NCBI GenBank assembly: GCA_037102815.1
Contig: BTPP01000005.1
Span: 3,472,001 to 3,536,000 of the forward strand
Direction of reading: 5' to 3'
Source of the DNA: Neurospora intermedia
Lineage: Eukaryota; Ascomycota; Sordariomycetes; Sordariales; Sordariaceae
DNA length: 64,000 bases
In this document: one piece after another, positions 23,801-35,300 of the stretch
Position numbering within the stretch: the stretch's first letter is position 1
How the letters are laid out: each line of letters starts with the position of its first letter
Position numbers and translations under genes: made by a program
Notes under the pieces: generated by a model
Told to the model about the DNA's origin: nothing
Databases searched by the model: none
The model's input: the letters and a program-made list of their open reading frames with translations, nothing else

Positions 23801-24596
23801 GAGGAATAAAAGTATTCTATATAAATAGGCTTAGAAGGGACCCTAGAAACCCTTTGCCCGGGCAAGCGAGAGAGAACCCGCTAGGGGAAATCGTTAATAA
23901 TAAAGAAGAATAGGAAGTAGAGAAAATTATATTATTACAATTAATTAATAGGGAATTCTAATATTAAGTAGATTAGAAAGGATAAGATTTAAACCCCGAA
24001 TAGTATTAAGTAGGAGGATTTAAGAATATAGCTGTAAAGTTAAAGGAGTACTATAATAACCCGTTAAATAAAGAAAAACCTAGACTTCTAAAAAGGCTGG
24101 TAATATAATTGAGAGCGATAGAAAATAGTACAATTGCGAAGGAGTATAGAGAGGATAACCTACCGAGCGACGGAATGAAAAAAAGAAAAAAGATACAATA
24201 AGGGGATTTATAAAATAAAGGACTAAAAATACTATTATAGGCTATAGTATTGGTTATATAGTATAATAATATAGAATAACAGTTTATATCGTTAATAAAA
24301 ATATAATTAAACTTAATAATATTTATCCTCTACCTAAGAAGGTAGTCTATTCGAGTCCGATTAGGGGGAATATTTTTTTTTACGCTTTCTAACATCCGTA
24401 CTAAACCAGACTGAAGAACCTTAGCTACAATACTTAGCATAGAATTTAGCATTTTAGTCCCATCGCAAACTAAATTAATACCGCCGCAATAGGTCTATAA
24501 CGATACGATTTTTATATAATTAGTAATTATCTTTTATTTTAATATCTTCTCTTCTTTCGGCTCTAGGGCTGAGCCTTACTTCGAGGGGGGGGGTAA

Positions 24597-24873
24597 TATT
24601 ATAATATAGCTAGACAGATTCCCAGTCAATTGGGCACTGGGCAATGGGAGCCTAGTAGAGGGCACTATAATACATCGGATGGAATAAAGCTTATGTTCTT
24701 ATCGATAAGATAGATGGATTAGGAAGGCGGTAACGAGTGGCAACTCTAACTTATATATTTAGAACCGCAATGCCCTCGTTTGCTAGCTTCCTTCTCCTCC
24801 TTATACTTAATATTACTTTAATTTGTGGCTTCTAGTCTTATTGTCTTATCACTCGTAGGATCACGCTTTTACA
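24597..24873 (+). repeat. Right LTR of the Gypsy fossil
   Basis: This 277-bp repeat partners 16526-16802 and is followed directly by the GGCGG duplication. A G-rich polypurine tract lies just upstream at about 24583-24593. Confidence 0.9.
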
Positions 24874-24878
24874 GGCGG

Positions 24879-26290
24879 TATTAAATTTATTAATTAATTC
24901 TAGGCTAATATAATTATACTTATTTTATATAATATTAATATTAATTATAATAATTCGGTTTATAAATAGAAACGGCTTAATTTTAAACGATTTAATAATA
25001 TACGTAATGTTAATAATTATTATAATATCGATAGGGATAGGGTTATTATAGGAATAATCTAAGGATAATTTTAGATTAAGATTAGTAAGTATTTTTTAGG
25101 GAGGAGGCTCTATAATAGCGGGGATTATAGGAGTTACTTAAGATTTTCTTATAGTAGTAATAATAATAAATATTACCCGAAGTAATTTTATAATAGTAGG
25201 TACTATTACTAGAAATAGCTTTATAATAGAGGGGACTATAAGGGTTGCCCGAAATAGAATATTAGGCGTTTGAATAGACGAATTAGTAAGCAATAAGAAT
25301 AAAAATAAATAATCCCGGTAGGATAACCGCTTTACCCTCTATATTAATATAGGCCAGCGAACGGGGGACGTTCGTATCTCTTTATCCTCGCTATTTTTAA
25401 TTATATTAATTATTATATTTATAAATAAATCCCCTATATTATCCCCCTCCTCTTTATCCTCCTCTTTATCCTCCTCCTTATCCTCCTCTTTATCCTCCCC
25501 TTTATCCTCCTTATTATTATCCTCTATAGACTCTTACTTATCTTCCTTATTATTATCCTCTACGGATTTTTATTTTTATTTATCTTCCTACCTTTATCCG
25601 TTATTCGAGCCGGTCCTAAAATAGGTACTAAAAATTTCAATTATTTTTGGAGGAGGGCATTTAAATTTAAATAGAATAATCCTCGGATTATACTTCGAGG
25701 TTAATATTAGAGTCTTTAGTATAATTTTATAAGAACTAGATAGTTTAAGCGTAGTAACGCTCTTTTTAGGAGGCGGCTTCTTTAGGATAGGAATAGCTTT
25801 AGGAATTAATTTAGGAACTAATTTAGAAATTAGTTTAGAGGTTAGCTTAGAAATTAGTTTGGGAGTAGGAATAACGGAGGCAGCCTTCTTCGTAATTTTA
25901 AAAATAATTTTCTTCGGAATAGGAATAGGTTCGACGGGGGGGGTAGTAGCCTTACCTTTACCCTTCGAATTAGCGGTAGGAGGCCTTACTTCCTCCAGCT
26001 CGGACTTAGGGTCCGCTACTTTACAATTCTTTTTATATTACCGTAAAAGGTTCTTCCTTATAGGAAAGGATAGTAGAGGTTATAAATTATTAATAGCTTC
26101 GCAATCCCGGTTAATATCCGCCGCCTAACTAGTACAACGCTTCCTACCGAACGCTACAATAGCAGCGGCGGCGGCGGCGGCCCGGGGGTCGGTCTTCTTA
26201 ATAATAGTACGAAGCATAATAAATTACAGCAGGTAATTACAGGCGCACGAGTGTGAATAGCTTCGTTATTAATAAAATTAATTAATTCTA
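24879..26290. repeat. Unclassified RIP-damaged AT-rich DNA with microsatellites
   Basis: This continues the AT-rich sequence that flanks the Gypsy fossil on its left. It includes a 12-bp tandem (TCCTCCTCTTTA-like) at about 25446-25516, a 12-bp tandem (GGAACTAATTTA-like) at about 25800-25862 and a short CGG run near 26165. An 89-codon frame at 25859-26128 is probably a chance survivor. Confidence 0.6.
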
Positions 26291-26993
26291 ACTATTTATT
26301 AGGCTCGCTAGCGACTCGACAGCTAGCTAGATAATGGGGGTGTAAAGAGGGTCTGGCGTTTGGCGGTGGATATAAGGGTCTGGCGTTTGGCGGTGGGAAA
26401 GAGCGATTGGTCCTCCTTTGGCCTCGTCGAGGATGTGAGGAATTGATCAAATATATAAGGTACCCTAGAAAAGCGAACTTGACCCCCTTTCTATAAACCA
26501 TCTTCATGGCCATCATCAAGCCGTCCGTTTCGTTTGTATATCAGGCGCCGTCAAATTATCGCCTATATTATGAGCCGCGCAAGAGCCGCACGAAAGCCGC
26601 GAGGGTATGGCAAACATGGGCGTGGGGGGTACAGGTCCCGAATCCGACAAAGGCCGACGTCACTCCACCCGCGACACACACACACACGGTAGGTGTGAGG
26701 TTACGCAGCATAAAACAACACAAAGCGGTTATGAACCAACAGGCCAATGAAGACGTGCCAAAGCACACTGGAAATTCTAGGAAAGCAGCGGATCACCTAG
26801 AATAAAAAAGAACGGATTGAAATTGCCCCCTTCTCTCTTCTTTTCAGCACCATGGCCACCTTCTCCTCTTTCTATCTACTGCATTTCGAATACACCGTCG
26901 GATTCCCTACTTCTCTCCCCTCATCAGGCTTCCTATTCCTTCAGCCATTCCCTCTGCCTTTTATGCGACCATGATCGGCCCCCCTCTGATCCG
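26291..26993. other. Transition from RIP block to normal DNA; no supported gene
   Basis: Composition changes sharply near 26300. A 20-bp word, GGGTCTGGCGTTTGGCGGTG, occurs twice at 26350-26398. A (CA)n run lies near 26680. A 99-codon frame at 26506-26805 starts with a fair ATG (TTCATGGCC) but has no recognisable feature, and I do not call it a gene. Confidence 0.45.
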
Positions 26994-27941
26994 TTAGACA
27001 ACAACATACCCACCTTCATCTTCCGTCTTCGCCTTTCCATCTCCCCCATAAACCGACTCCACCAGCAACACCGACGCTACATAGTTTCTCAAAAATAGAA
27101 CCACAGGCTTAGCCGCTTGTCTCGTCGGTTTCTCCTGCAGCCGAAGAACTTCCGCCGCCCCCAGGAACAGCATGAGACTAGTCACCAACCAGTCCTCAAG
27201 CGATTCACACTCTTCTATATCCTCCCCCAACGCTTTCATGAGAGCCCTCAGCCCCTTGCGTTGTTGCTTACTCCCCACCTTGTCTTTCCGCAAGTAACTT
27301 ACAAATCCATCGGCCAAACCAGCGAGCGCACACGGCTCTTGGAAATCAGACCCTGTAAAAGTCCGCTCCTGTACACCGAGACCCAGGTACTTGACCCACG
27401 AACGGGACCGCTTGGGTTCTTTCATCAGGCGGTCGCTGAGTTCGTGCGCATCTTGTAGCGCATCCATTTCCCATTGTTTATCTGCCTCGTCCTCGTTCTC
27501 GGCAACATCTGTAGATGTACCTGCCGCGGCGCTGTTGTCGTCGCTATCACTGGAGTCGGAGTCTTGGGTGGAGGTCCAGTGGGAGATCATAATCACGGTG
27601 AGCGCATTGGCGAGGTGCCCTAGCCATCGCTTGTGACGGTGTTCCCATTCTGACTTTTCTTCAGAGGTGAGATCTTCTTGTTGGGGATCACAATCGTGTC
27701 TGACGATGTCTAATAGACGGATGCGGCTGGAAATATCGAGTGATGGAGGAATTGCGGCCTCCCCCTGGTCGGCTTTGGTGTTATTGTTGCCTTCCTGTTT
27801 CTCGAATAGTTTGCGGAACGATGGAAGGAGCGGTTCTGCGCCATCCTCGAGGAGGCAGGTGCGGTCTTCCTCGCTAATTTTTAGGCTCAGCGAGATAGGG
27901 ATGGACTTTTTGGGTTGATTGGGGAGTGCGGAAGTAGACAT
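26994..27941 (-). CDS. Hypothetical protein, family member on the far side of the RIP block
   Basis: This is a single-exon 315-residue frame starting at ATG 27941-27939. The N-terminus (SLSLKISEEDRTCLLED) resembles the start of the 628-residue protein (SLTLDIPPEDVDRLLDE). A low-complexity acidic and serine stretch (QDSDSSDSDDNSAAAG) lies in the middle. The C-terminal region, about residues 229-300, carries the family motif EECESLEDWLVTSLMLFLG followed by FLRNYVASVLLVES. The phrase NYVASVLLVES is identical in the 628-residue protein at 3090-4976. No CaaX tail, signal peptide or known domain is present. It lies on the minus strand like all other members but is 21 kb away across the transposon block. 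The call as a gene is good. Function is unknown. Confidence 0.75.
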   Translation of the reverse strand: MSTSALPNQPKKSIPISLSLKISEEDRTCLLEDGAEPLLPSFRKLFEKQEGNNNTKADQGEAAIPPSLDISSRIRLLDIVRHDCDPQQEDLTSEEKSEWEHRHKRWLGHLANALTVIMISHWTSTQDSDSSDSDDNSAAAGTSTDVAENEDEADKQWEMDALQDAHELSDRLMKEPKRSRSWVKYLGLGVQERTFTGSDFQEPCALAGLADGFVSYLRKDKVGSKQQRKGLRALMKALGEDIEECESLEDWLVTSLMLFLGAAEVLRLQEKPTRQAAKPVVLFLRNYVASVLLVESVYGGDGKAKTEDEGGYVVV

Positions 27942-29341
27942 TTTGCTCGTGTTACGGTCAATGCTCGATGCGCGATGCTTGATGCTCGGAAATTAATCTT
28001 CAGTTGGGAAAGGCGAGCGTGTTTCTTATATAAAGTTGCTGCTTTCGAGTCATTGTGGACCTCGTGGCTCATGTAGTGGGAGCTGGGTGTTCATTAATCA
28101 GATCATTGCAAGTGGAAACTATCAAGTTCACTAACATCTGTCTGGATGGCAGTCATTTGGAGAAATAAGGTATCGAGTTAGTAATCGCAAGCGGCTGTGC
28201 TAATTCGCATTGCATTCTGCAAGTTAAGACAGCAGAAAAGCTCAACGGAGTGTCTCGACAAGCGAGCCAGTGACGCACTCGAATCATCCATCCTATTTCC
28301 TACACGGAAAGCATCCCCAAATTGGTCATGTTTGGCACTCCAAGGTATGTCTTGATCCTTCGAAATACGCCGTTGGTTTCGATCATCGTTGAACTGGGAG
28401 GTGACTACCGGGAATGTGGTGCACAGGTATAGTTAAGCCCTCCGTAGGATGGTGAGGACACGTAAGTGCATTATGAGCCTTTTCCCGAAACCATCTGGTG
28501 AACGTGATCTTGCCTGTTGATATCAGCATCTGTACTGGAAGAGAAGGCAAGGGGGCTGTTCGATCTTAAACAGCGCCGGCCACGCAGATTGAGTGCAGTA
28601 AAGCAACTAACTCCATCACTGAAGCCACTCGTTTCACATTTCATGATGCGCTTTTTCTCGGGTGAAAATCTGGCCCAATCGCTTTGTGGTTCACTCCATA
28701 TGTTTACCGGTCGGGACTCATACCCACCGAGGAACTTAGGTAGAAGGCACGCTGCCCCAACGAGCCGACTACCATCTGTGACAAACTGGATATCACTAAC
28801 CACCTGTGTTGACATTGACAGCCGTCCTCGTGCCGTGCCAACATTGATTCATGTTCCCGTTTGTTTCTTTGAGCTCCATCTCATCGTTGACATCAGCGAT
28901 GGCTTCGACCAAGGCCAGGAGAAGGCAGTGATGCAGCCTAGATCTAGAGATGACAAGTGCCGGTCAAAGACTTCCAAGGGCAATCAATCACACCAACACT
29001 AATTCAACCGATATCACCTCAACATGTACCTTACGTTGGTGATCTCTTTCATAATCAGTGCCGAATACAGACACTCAAAAGAAGCACAGTTTGTGTGTCA
29101 ATTATGCTTCATGAGCCTCGAACATCACCACACCTCTGTGAAGAGACATCTTCTAGAGGTATAAAGATGCCTCCCCAGTCTTCATCTCCTGCCATACTCT
29201 ACAGAACATCCTATCTTCGCCATCGACTTGGCAGGGCCATAACAGCAACTCAATTGACCATCACAAGCCCTTTTAACTTCGAGCCCTTCATTCTCAGCAA
29301 GTAAACCCTCACAAAGATCAGCCCACCAGTATCAGCACAAG
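27942..29341. other. Intergenic between the 315-residue gene and the small intron gene
   Basis: Composition is normal, and this is promoter DNA for both neighbours, which are divergently arranged. A 161-codon plus-strand frame at 28517-29002 lacks an ATG start at its 5' end and any motif, and it overlaps an equally long minus-strand frame. No gene is supported. Confidence 0.45.
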
Positions 29342-29607
29342 ATGGATAGCCGCGCAGACTATGTACTAGACAGTTTCTCAAGCCTCCAGTCAATTATGGC
29401 AATGTGTGGATGGAATCAACGGAACGAGGAAGCGGCTCTTTTTAAGGAACTCAAAGAGCAAGAGAAGAAACTCCAAGACCTGTTTAAGAAGCTCGTCGGC
29501 ACTCAATCCGTAGAGATCAAGGCTGAGTGGGATGAATTGATTAAATATATCGACGAAGGTACTTACTTATGTATTCTCTCTTCCCCATCGTCCTCGATTG
29601 TTTCTTT

Positions 29608-29661
<54 letters not shown>

Positions 29662-29839
29662 GAACAACCAACGTTTTGACCCCCCACTAGCAACTAAGCC
29701 AGCCAACATGCCAACCGACGACAAGGACACGTTTCTCAAGAATGTCCAGACCCTCAGTGATTACATCACCCCAAAGATACAAGCTCTTGAGAGTGCCATT
29801 ACGGAATCTCAGACGACCAGGGTGGCTCCCGCAGCCTAG
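29342..29839 (+). CDS. Small helical hypothetical protein, one intron with poly-T
   Basis: Exon 1 is 29342-29558 and starts at an ATG in good context (AAGATGGAT). The donor is G|GTACTT at 29559, and the best acceptor is ACTAG at 29689-29690, giving exon 2 at 29691-29839 and a protein of about 121 residues. An alternative acceptor at 29701-29702 would remove four residues. Both introns are multiples of three, so an unspliced frame also stays open. The intron contains a 51-T run (29610-29660), which would encode polyphenylalanine if retained, so splicing is very likely. The protein is charged and helical (ELKEQEKKLQDLFKKL), with no known domain. Function is unknown. Confidence 0.6.
29610..29660. 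repeat. 51-nt T homopolymer in an intron
   Basis: An uninterrupted T-run lies inside the intron of the small gene at 29342-29839. Its true length may differ, because such runs are hard to sequence. Confidence 0.9.
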
Positions 29840-30705
29840 GTAGATTAAAGGGATGCGTATCTACCTACGCAACACAAGGCTCGGATTCAGTTGTTGTGCG
29901 CGGCAGGACCACTCAGATGGACCTCAGGTAGCTGGACTACCTTAGATACCTAGTTTAGGTAGAGATAGATAGATTTGGTTTGACATTAAGCTCCGGACCT
30001 GTCAACCGCAGTTTAGCGAATTTGAGATCTTTTACCCGTCATAATGCTGTTTTGAACTGTATGATCAGCAAGTGATTAAATACCCAGCTAGCGTGCCTGA
30101 CACTGAGTTCGAGCGAGCAACGAACAGTCTTGGAACACCTTGAAAGTTCGTAAACTACGTTGTAGGACGCGACATAGTTTCCTCTCTTCATCAATCTTTT
30201 TCCTGAGTAAGAAGTATCCGTACGAGGCAATGAAAGGCCAATCATTTGATCTACGAGAACTCAGGAAGTGTATAGGTGGTGGTGGAAATTTACCGGCCAG
30301 TGTCTGCCAGCTTGGTGGAAAAAAGGGCGCTTAGATTCGGGGTAAGCACGGTGGATTTTTCCACACGATTTCCTCCAGCCATACAAATCTGGCAGACACC
30401 TATTCAGCCAATGGACCCACCGCAAAGCGACCCAACACAATGGTCTTACGACATCTCACAAAGAAGCAAGCCAGTAGGGCGGGATCAGTTTTTGTGTTCA
30501 TAAAAATTCATTGCTCTCATATGGGATATCATAGATGTCAAGTAGTACAACCCTAGGCCCCAGGTTTTGTCCCCCTTTCCCTAGACACCAGGTAAAAAAT
30601 AACACCGGACCCGGCTCCTGTCGCTGACCATCCTTCCTGTAATTATGGTATTTTTGCTGTTTTACTGTATTTATGTGATCGTGAAGTCGGCTACACTTGG
30701 ATTGC
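29840..30705. other. Intergenic, convergent 3' flanks
   Basis: This lies between the 3' ends of the small plus-strand gene and the minus-strand aldehyde dehydrogenase. It contains ACCTAGGTAG-type words near 29925-29960. No gene is supported. Confidence 0.5.
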
Positions 30706-32334
30706 CTAGTTGAGCTTGATAGCAACAGACTTGCACTGGGTGTAGTTGGCCAAAGCAGCCTCGCCGAGTTCGCGACCGATACCGGACTCCTTGTAACCAC
30801 CGAAGGGAAGCTGGTGGTGAAGAGCGTTGTCTGTTGGGACACATTTCGGTTAGCACGATGCAACGTTACTCCATCCGGTACAAAGCAGGTATACTTACAG
30901 GTGTTGACCCAGACGGTACCAGCCCTAAGGTGGTTGCTGACGCGGATGGCAGTGTTGAGGTCCTTGGTGTGGACGGCAGCAGCAAGGCCGTAGTTGGAGT
31001 CGTTGCCGAGCTTGATAACCTCCTCCTCGGTGGAGAACTTGGCGACGGCGCAGACGGGCCCGAAGATCTCCTCCTTCATGATCTTCATGTCGTGACGGAC
31101 GTTGGTGAAGATGGTGGGCTGGATGAAGTAGCCCTTGTCACCGTGGCGCTCACCACCAGTCTCGACAGTAGCACCCTCCTCCTTACCGGCCTTGATGTAC
31201 CCCATGATGCGGTCATATTGGAGCTGGCTGACCTGGGGGCCCTGGAAGGTCTCGTCGTGGAAGGGGTCGCCGACCTTGTTCTGCTGGGCGCGCTGCTTGA
31301 AGGCCGCCACAAACTTGTCATAGATACCCTCCTGGACGTATACACGAGAACCAGCGCAGCAGGTCTGGCCGTGGTTAAAGTAGATACCGAAGTTGACCCA
31401 GTCAATGGCCTGGTCGATATCGGCGTCGTTGAAGATAATGTTGGGGGACTTGCCACCAAGCTCGAGGGTGACCTTCTTCAGGTTGGACTCGGCGGCAGCC
31501 TTCATGATTTGGCGGCCGACCAGGGTAGAGCCGGTGAAGGCAACCTTGTCAATGTCCATGTGGGAGGCGATGGCGGCACCAGCAATTCTGCCGAAACCGG
31601 AGATGATGTTGAGAACGCCAGGAGGGAAACCGGCCTCCTTGACGAACTGAGCAAAGACGAGAGCAGAGAGAGGAGTCTGTTCAGCGGTCTTCATGACGAT
31701 AGTGTTACCGGTAGCCAGGGCAGGGCCGACCTTCCAGGCAAGCATGAGGAGAGGGAAGTTCCAGGGGATGATCTGACCGCAAACACCGAGAGGCTCTTGC
31801 CTGGTGTAGTGGAAGGAGTCGGGGGAGATATCAATGGTCTTGCCCTCGATCTTGTCAGCCCAACCGCCGTAGTAGCGGATAGTGCCGACGACGGCGCCAA
31901 CATCGCCACGGGCCATGGTGATGGACTTGCCATTGTCGAGAGACTCGACAGCGGCAAGGAGGTCGAGGTTCTTCTCGAGCAGGTCGGCGAGCTTGAGGAG
32001 GTAGATGCCACGCTGCTGGGGAGTGACGTCGCGCCAGACACCCTCGAAAGCCTTGCGGGCAGCGGCGACAGCGATATCGACATCCTTCTCGGTGGCCTCG
32101 TGGATGGAGCAGATGACCTCCTCGGTAGCGGGGTTGATGACCTCGAAGGTCTTCTTGTCGACACCCTCGACGAACTCGTTGTTGATGAACCTGGTAGCGT
32201 ATTGTGGTTAGCCCTCGTGCTTGGGGAGCAACTTGGGGGAGGAGAGAGCTGTGGATGGGAACTTACAAGCCGGTGGGCTGCTTGTAGGTGCCGGTAATCG
32301 GCGTCTTGAGCTCAACAAAGACGTTGGAAGACAT
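30706..32334 (-). CDS. NAD(P)+-dependent aldehyde dehydrogenase
   Basis: There are three exons on the minus strand: 32334-32267, 32190-30899 and 30830-30706. Introns of 76 and 68 nt have GTAAGT donors and CTAAC branch sites. The spliced product is 494 residues, the usual length for cytosolic ALDH1/2-type enzymes. These enzymes oxidise aldehydes such as acetaldehyde to acids, using NAD(P)+. Visible signatures are PWNFPLLM in the cofactor fold, FTGSTLVG, the LELGGKSP motif with the general-base glutamate (about E266), and [12 protein letters not shown] with the catalytic cysteine (about C300). The end, [17 protein letters not shown], is typical. The N-terminus lacks a mitochondrial presequence, so a cytosolic location is likely (inference). 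The closest functional label is the Aspergillus aldA type, for ethanol and threonine catabolism, but substrate cannot be read from sequence. Confidence is high. Confidence 0.97.
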
Positions 32335-35300
32335 TGTGACAGAAGCTAATGGAGAAGTGGGGTACGGTGATGGGGGGGTATATAAGAAGAGACAAGAACT
32401 GAAGAGAGAAGAGAGCAAGGCTGGAATAGAACACAAACTCGAAACTCTGGGAGAGTGTTCCGGTTAAATACTTGATGAAGGAGAAGAAATAGTTGACGAC
32501 TTGGAGATAGGAGGGACAGAAAAGCACGACGAGGTGGTGGGAGGGAGAGGTTCAAGTAGTCGGCGCATGTGCAGTAGATTTGGAGACTAGTCGAGTCTGG
32601 GCACTCGAGTACATACCCCTACAGTACCTGCTTACCGTCTTTGTTCCTCTTTGCGCCCGAGGTGGATCGTGATAATGCGGGCGGTAGGTACACTAGGTCG
32701 GGTCCCCCTGGAGGATGACCGCAACACGGAGCGGGGTCAATGATGCCGGGCGACGTTAGCGTGGGCGGCTGACGGTTGAAACCAGTCTGAAAAGGTCTTG
32801 GGTGTGGGTGTGGCCAAGTGCCACCCACCTCCCGTCTCGTCCTTGGCACCCAAGACGGGATCGATACGAAACCAACACTGCGGATCTCGAGTCGTTCATC
32901 AAGCTCGATCAGATCCTTATCTTGATGTTCAGTTGAACCTAAGTACCTACCTACATAGTACAAAAGACAACAGGACACACCACATATGGTTACCGTAAAG
33001 AGGTACAGTACGTCTTATTTTCTGGAAACGGATAACTTGTCCAGCGACACGGAAAGAGAGAGACCGACGGGAGGCTGAGAGGTTGCATGTCCATTCATGA
33101 TTGCCCTATTGTGATGGGATTACCAAGCAGCAAGGGTAGTCGGATCGGCGTTCAATCATGGCCACGTCGGGGCTGTCATCGTTGCCGTCGTCGCTATGGG
33201 GTCCCCACAGTCTCCATACTCTTTCCCCGCGTGCCTCCCCCGCATTCCCCTTGTCAGTGCGGAAAAGGGGGCCCGCCAGTAAGCGCAAAGTCCGCTTCCA
33301 GGATCTTCCTGCGCGTGGCCAATCGTTGTTTGAGAGTGAAGCCGGGCTGGAGCACAGCCAATCACACGTGACGTCTCAACCCTTTCCTTGGCTGATGATC
33401 AATAGGGCCGACAGCCTCTTCTCGACCGTCCCTCCAGGTGTAGAGTATCAATCGGATGAAGGGGCTCATCCACATTGGACAGTTTCCCCAAGCTTCTCCA
33501 AAAGAAAGAAAACAGAAGAAACGAAAAATGAGGCGCAAGTGACCAGCAGTGGGCGACTACAACAACAGCGCCATTGGGATGTCATAGGTGATGCAGTGCT
33601 TACCCCGCAGATTTCTCCAGACAGGACCGGATCTCGCTGCCCCAAAGTCCACCCCCTGTTCCACCCGTTCGCCCATCCCCCATCCATCCTCGTGTTCCAG
33701 CCACCACCATCTCCAAAGGCCTTTTTTTTTTCTCGTTTCTTGAACCAGTCCGACAATGCTTTTCAGAGGAATATGAAGAATATCCAGGTTGTAAGAGTGT
33801 CGACCTCAAGTGTTTTTCTGACTTTCGCCAAAAATTGAACCAGGAGCCTGTACATACACTAGTAGTTGGAGTTCCTGAAACCGGAACAGGTTCCGTCTAG
33901 AGTTCAATTTTCGGGGTAATGTTCTGCGAAGCGCCTGGGGTGGAGTTGTTGACCATGTGCGATGCCGCTGTGGACTCTTTTTCGTCTTGAACCCCAACCC
34001 CGGACTTTTGAAAGGACAACATCAACAACACCAACCGCACCCAGCGACAACCAAGCCCAGGGGCATGCCAGCTGATGTTCGTTCAAATGCTACCTTGGCG
34101 GCCATGTGTAGTGTACATACATCGGATTCGGCGCCCTTCCCCCACGGACGGACACATATGCAGCCACAAGGCATCAATCACTTCCGGCTCTCCGAGATTC
34201 TTCCCTCTCTCCGGAGCATGGGGGGTCTTGGTGCAGGATGGCGGTGCCAGCGTTAACTAGGTTTGCTTTGTCCAACCTATCACGATCGTATTCGTGCATC
34301 TGGACGTTCCCATGACACGAGGCCATCTCCACACCATTGAGCCTCCGGGTTCTAGTATGTATAGTGTATAATACGGACCAAGCAGATGGTAAGCAAGCTT
34401 ATGAGGCGACTTGCCATCGAATAAGATGGATTGGATGTCGTTCCAGTACATGGTTGATGGACTTTGGTAGAAAGCAACTCCGAAAATCCAAACAATGTAG
34501 GAGGACATCAACGCACAAGTCACCCATCATCACGAATGCTCAGAGACGTCCACATTTCCTTTACAACGTGGCTTAGGTCAGAGCAAGCAGACTCCAAGTT
34601 CGTGCGCCGCATACTTTTCCAGCACAGAGATCACCAATGATGATCCAATACTGTACATACACATTGAACTGCTTTTGGACGTAGGTAGATATAAGTCAGG
34701 AATGTCTGCTTACCATTGATGACCGGTCTTACCCGTCTGCAGGGTGTGCATTGCAGTTCTTTGACAATGGTTCCTACGAAACGGGTGTGTCGGTGTTTTT
34801 GAATCAAGCACGAACAATCTTGGTTCTTTGTCATCAGCTGTGAATCAGGTATAAGAAGTAGGTCGGCACTCACATGTCAAGTGGAACTTCCGCTCACTTT
34901 GCTGTTGTTGAACCTTTTTTGACTTTCAGTTGACAAAGTGCAGCCAAAAGGGCAACCAAGGAAAGCGTGAACCTCAACGGCCACCGGCAGGGGCAGCCGA
35001 GCAGCATGCACAATTACGAAGTGGGGCCCAGCGTCTGGGGCTAGGTTTGTTAGAGTGAATGGGACGAGAGCGCTGACTAACACAAACCTAACAGTATACC
35101 AGCTTCCCAGCACGTATAACTGCTAACAGATGTTCAGTTACCGCTACAACATCCAGCGTAGCACCTAATGTCGGTACTTGGTAAGGAAGGAGCGACTCCT
35201 CGCTCGTCTGCTTCACGACCAGCGAGGCAGCTCCTGTGAAGGGAAGAACTGATCATGGAATTGGGCAGTACGGTGTTTGACTCTGTCAGTCGGATGAGGC

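Larger units (their letters stand above)
16526..24873 (+). mobile_element. Ty3/Gypsy chromovirus-type LTR retrotransposon fossil
   Basis: Two 277-bp LTRs (16526-16802 and 24597-24873) bound an 8348-bp element flanked by the 5-bp duplication GGCGG at 16521-16525 and 24874-24878. A purine-rich tract lies directly before the right LTR. Parts recognisable in order on the plus strand are a gag-like region (about 17.2-19.4 kb), protease region (about 19.6-20.1 kb), reverse transcriptase (about 20.9-22.0 kb), RNase H (about 22.0-22.4 kb), integrase (about 22.7-23.7 kb) and a chromodomain-like end (about 23.9-24.1 kb). This order and the chromodomain fit a chromovirus. The coding region is broken many times over and is clearly dead, with transition-type RIP damage. 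A separate 258-bp insertion lies inside it. Confidence 0.85.
7020..26290. repeat. RIP-mutated transposon-rich block
   Basis: About 19 kb of strongly TA-rich sequence with hardly any open frames lies between two ordinary genic regions. The paired LTRs inside it differ almost only by C/T and G/A transitions, which is the signature of repeat-induced point mutation in ascomycetes. The block is not uniform: about 8.2-10 kb and 20.6-20.9 kb keep near-normal composition. It contains a Tc1/mariner-type relic, two LTR-element fossils and unclassified AT-rich DNA. It separates family members that lie at 259-6310 and at 26994-27941. Such blocks usually form constitutive heterochromatin; that is family knowledge and is not visible here. 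Confidence 0.9.

Noticed and set aside
25859-26128. 89-codon frame in the AT-rich flank
   Set aside because: It is low-complexity, lies in RIP-damaged DNA, and has no motif.
28517-29002. 161-codon plus-strand frame
   Set aside because: It starts at TTG and not ATG, lacks motifs, and an overlapping minus-strand frame is nearly as open.
30834-32297. 487-codon plus-strand frame antisense to the aldehyde dehydrogenase
   Set aside because: It lies exactly opposite a well-supported spliced ALDH gene, and its leucine/glycine/aspartate-rich content is what GC-biased codons give in that antisense frame.
33158-33838. 226-codon plus-strand frame with an ATG
   Set aside because: It has no domain or motif, is compositionally unremarkable, lies in a divergent promoter region and is overlapped by minus-strand frames. 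It may be chance.
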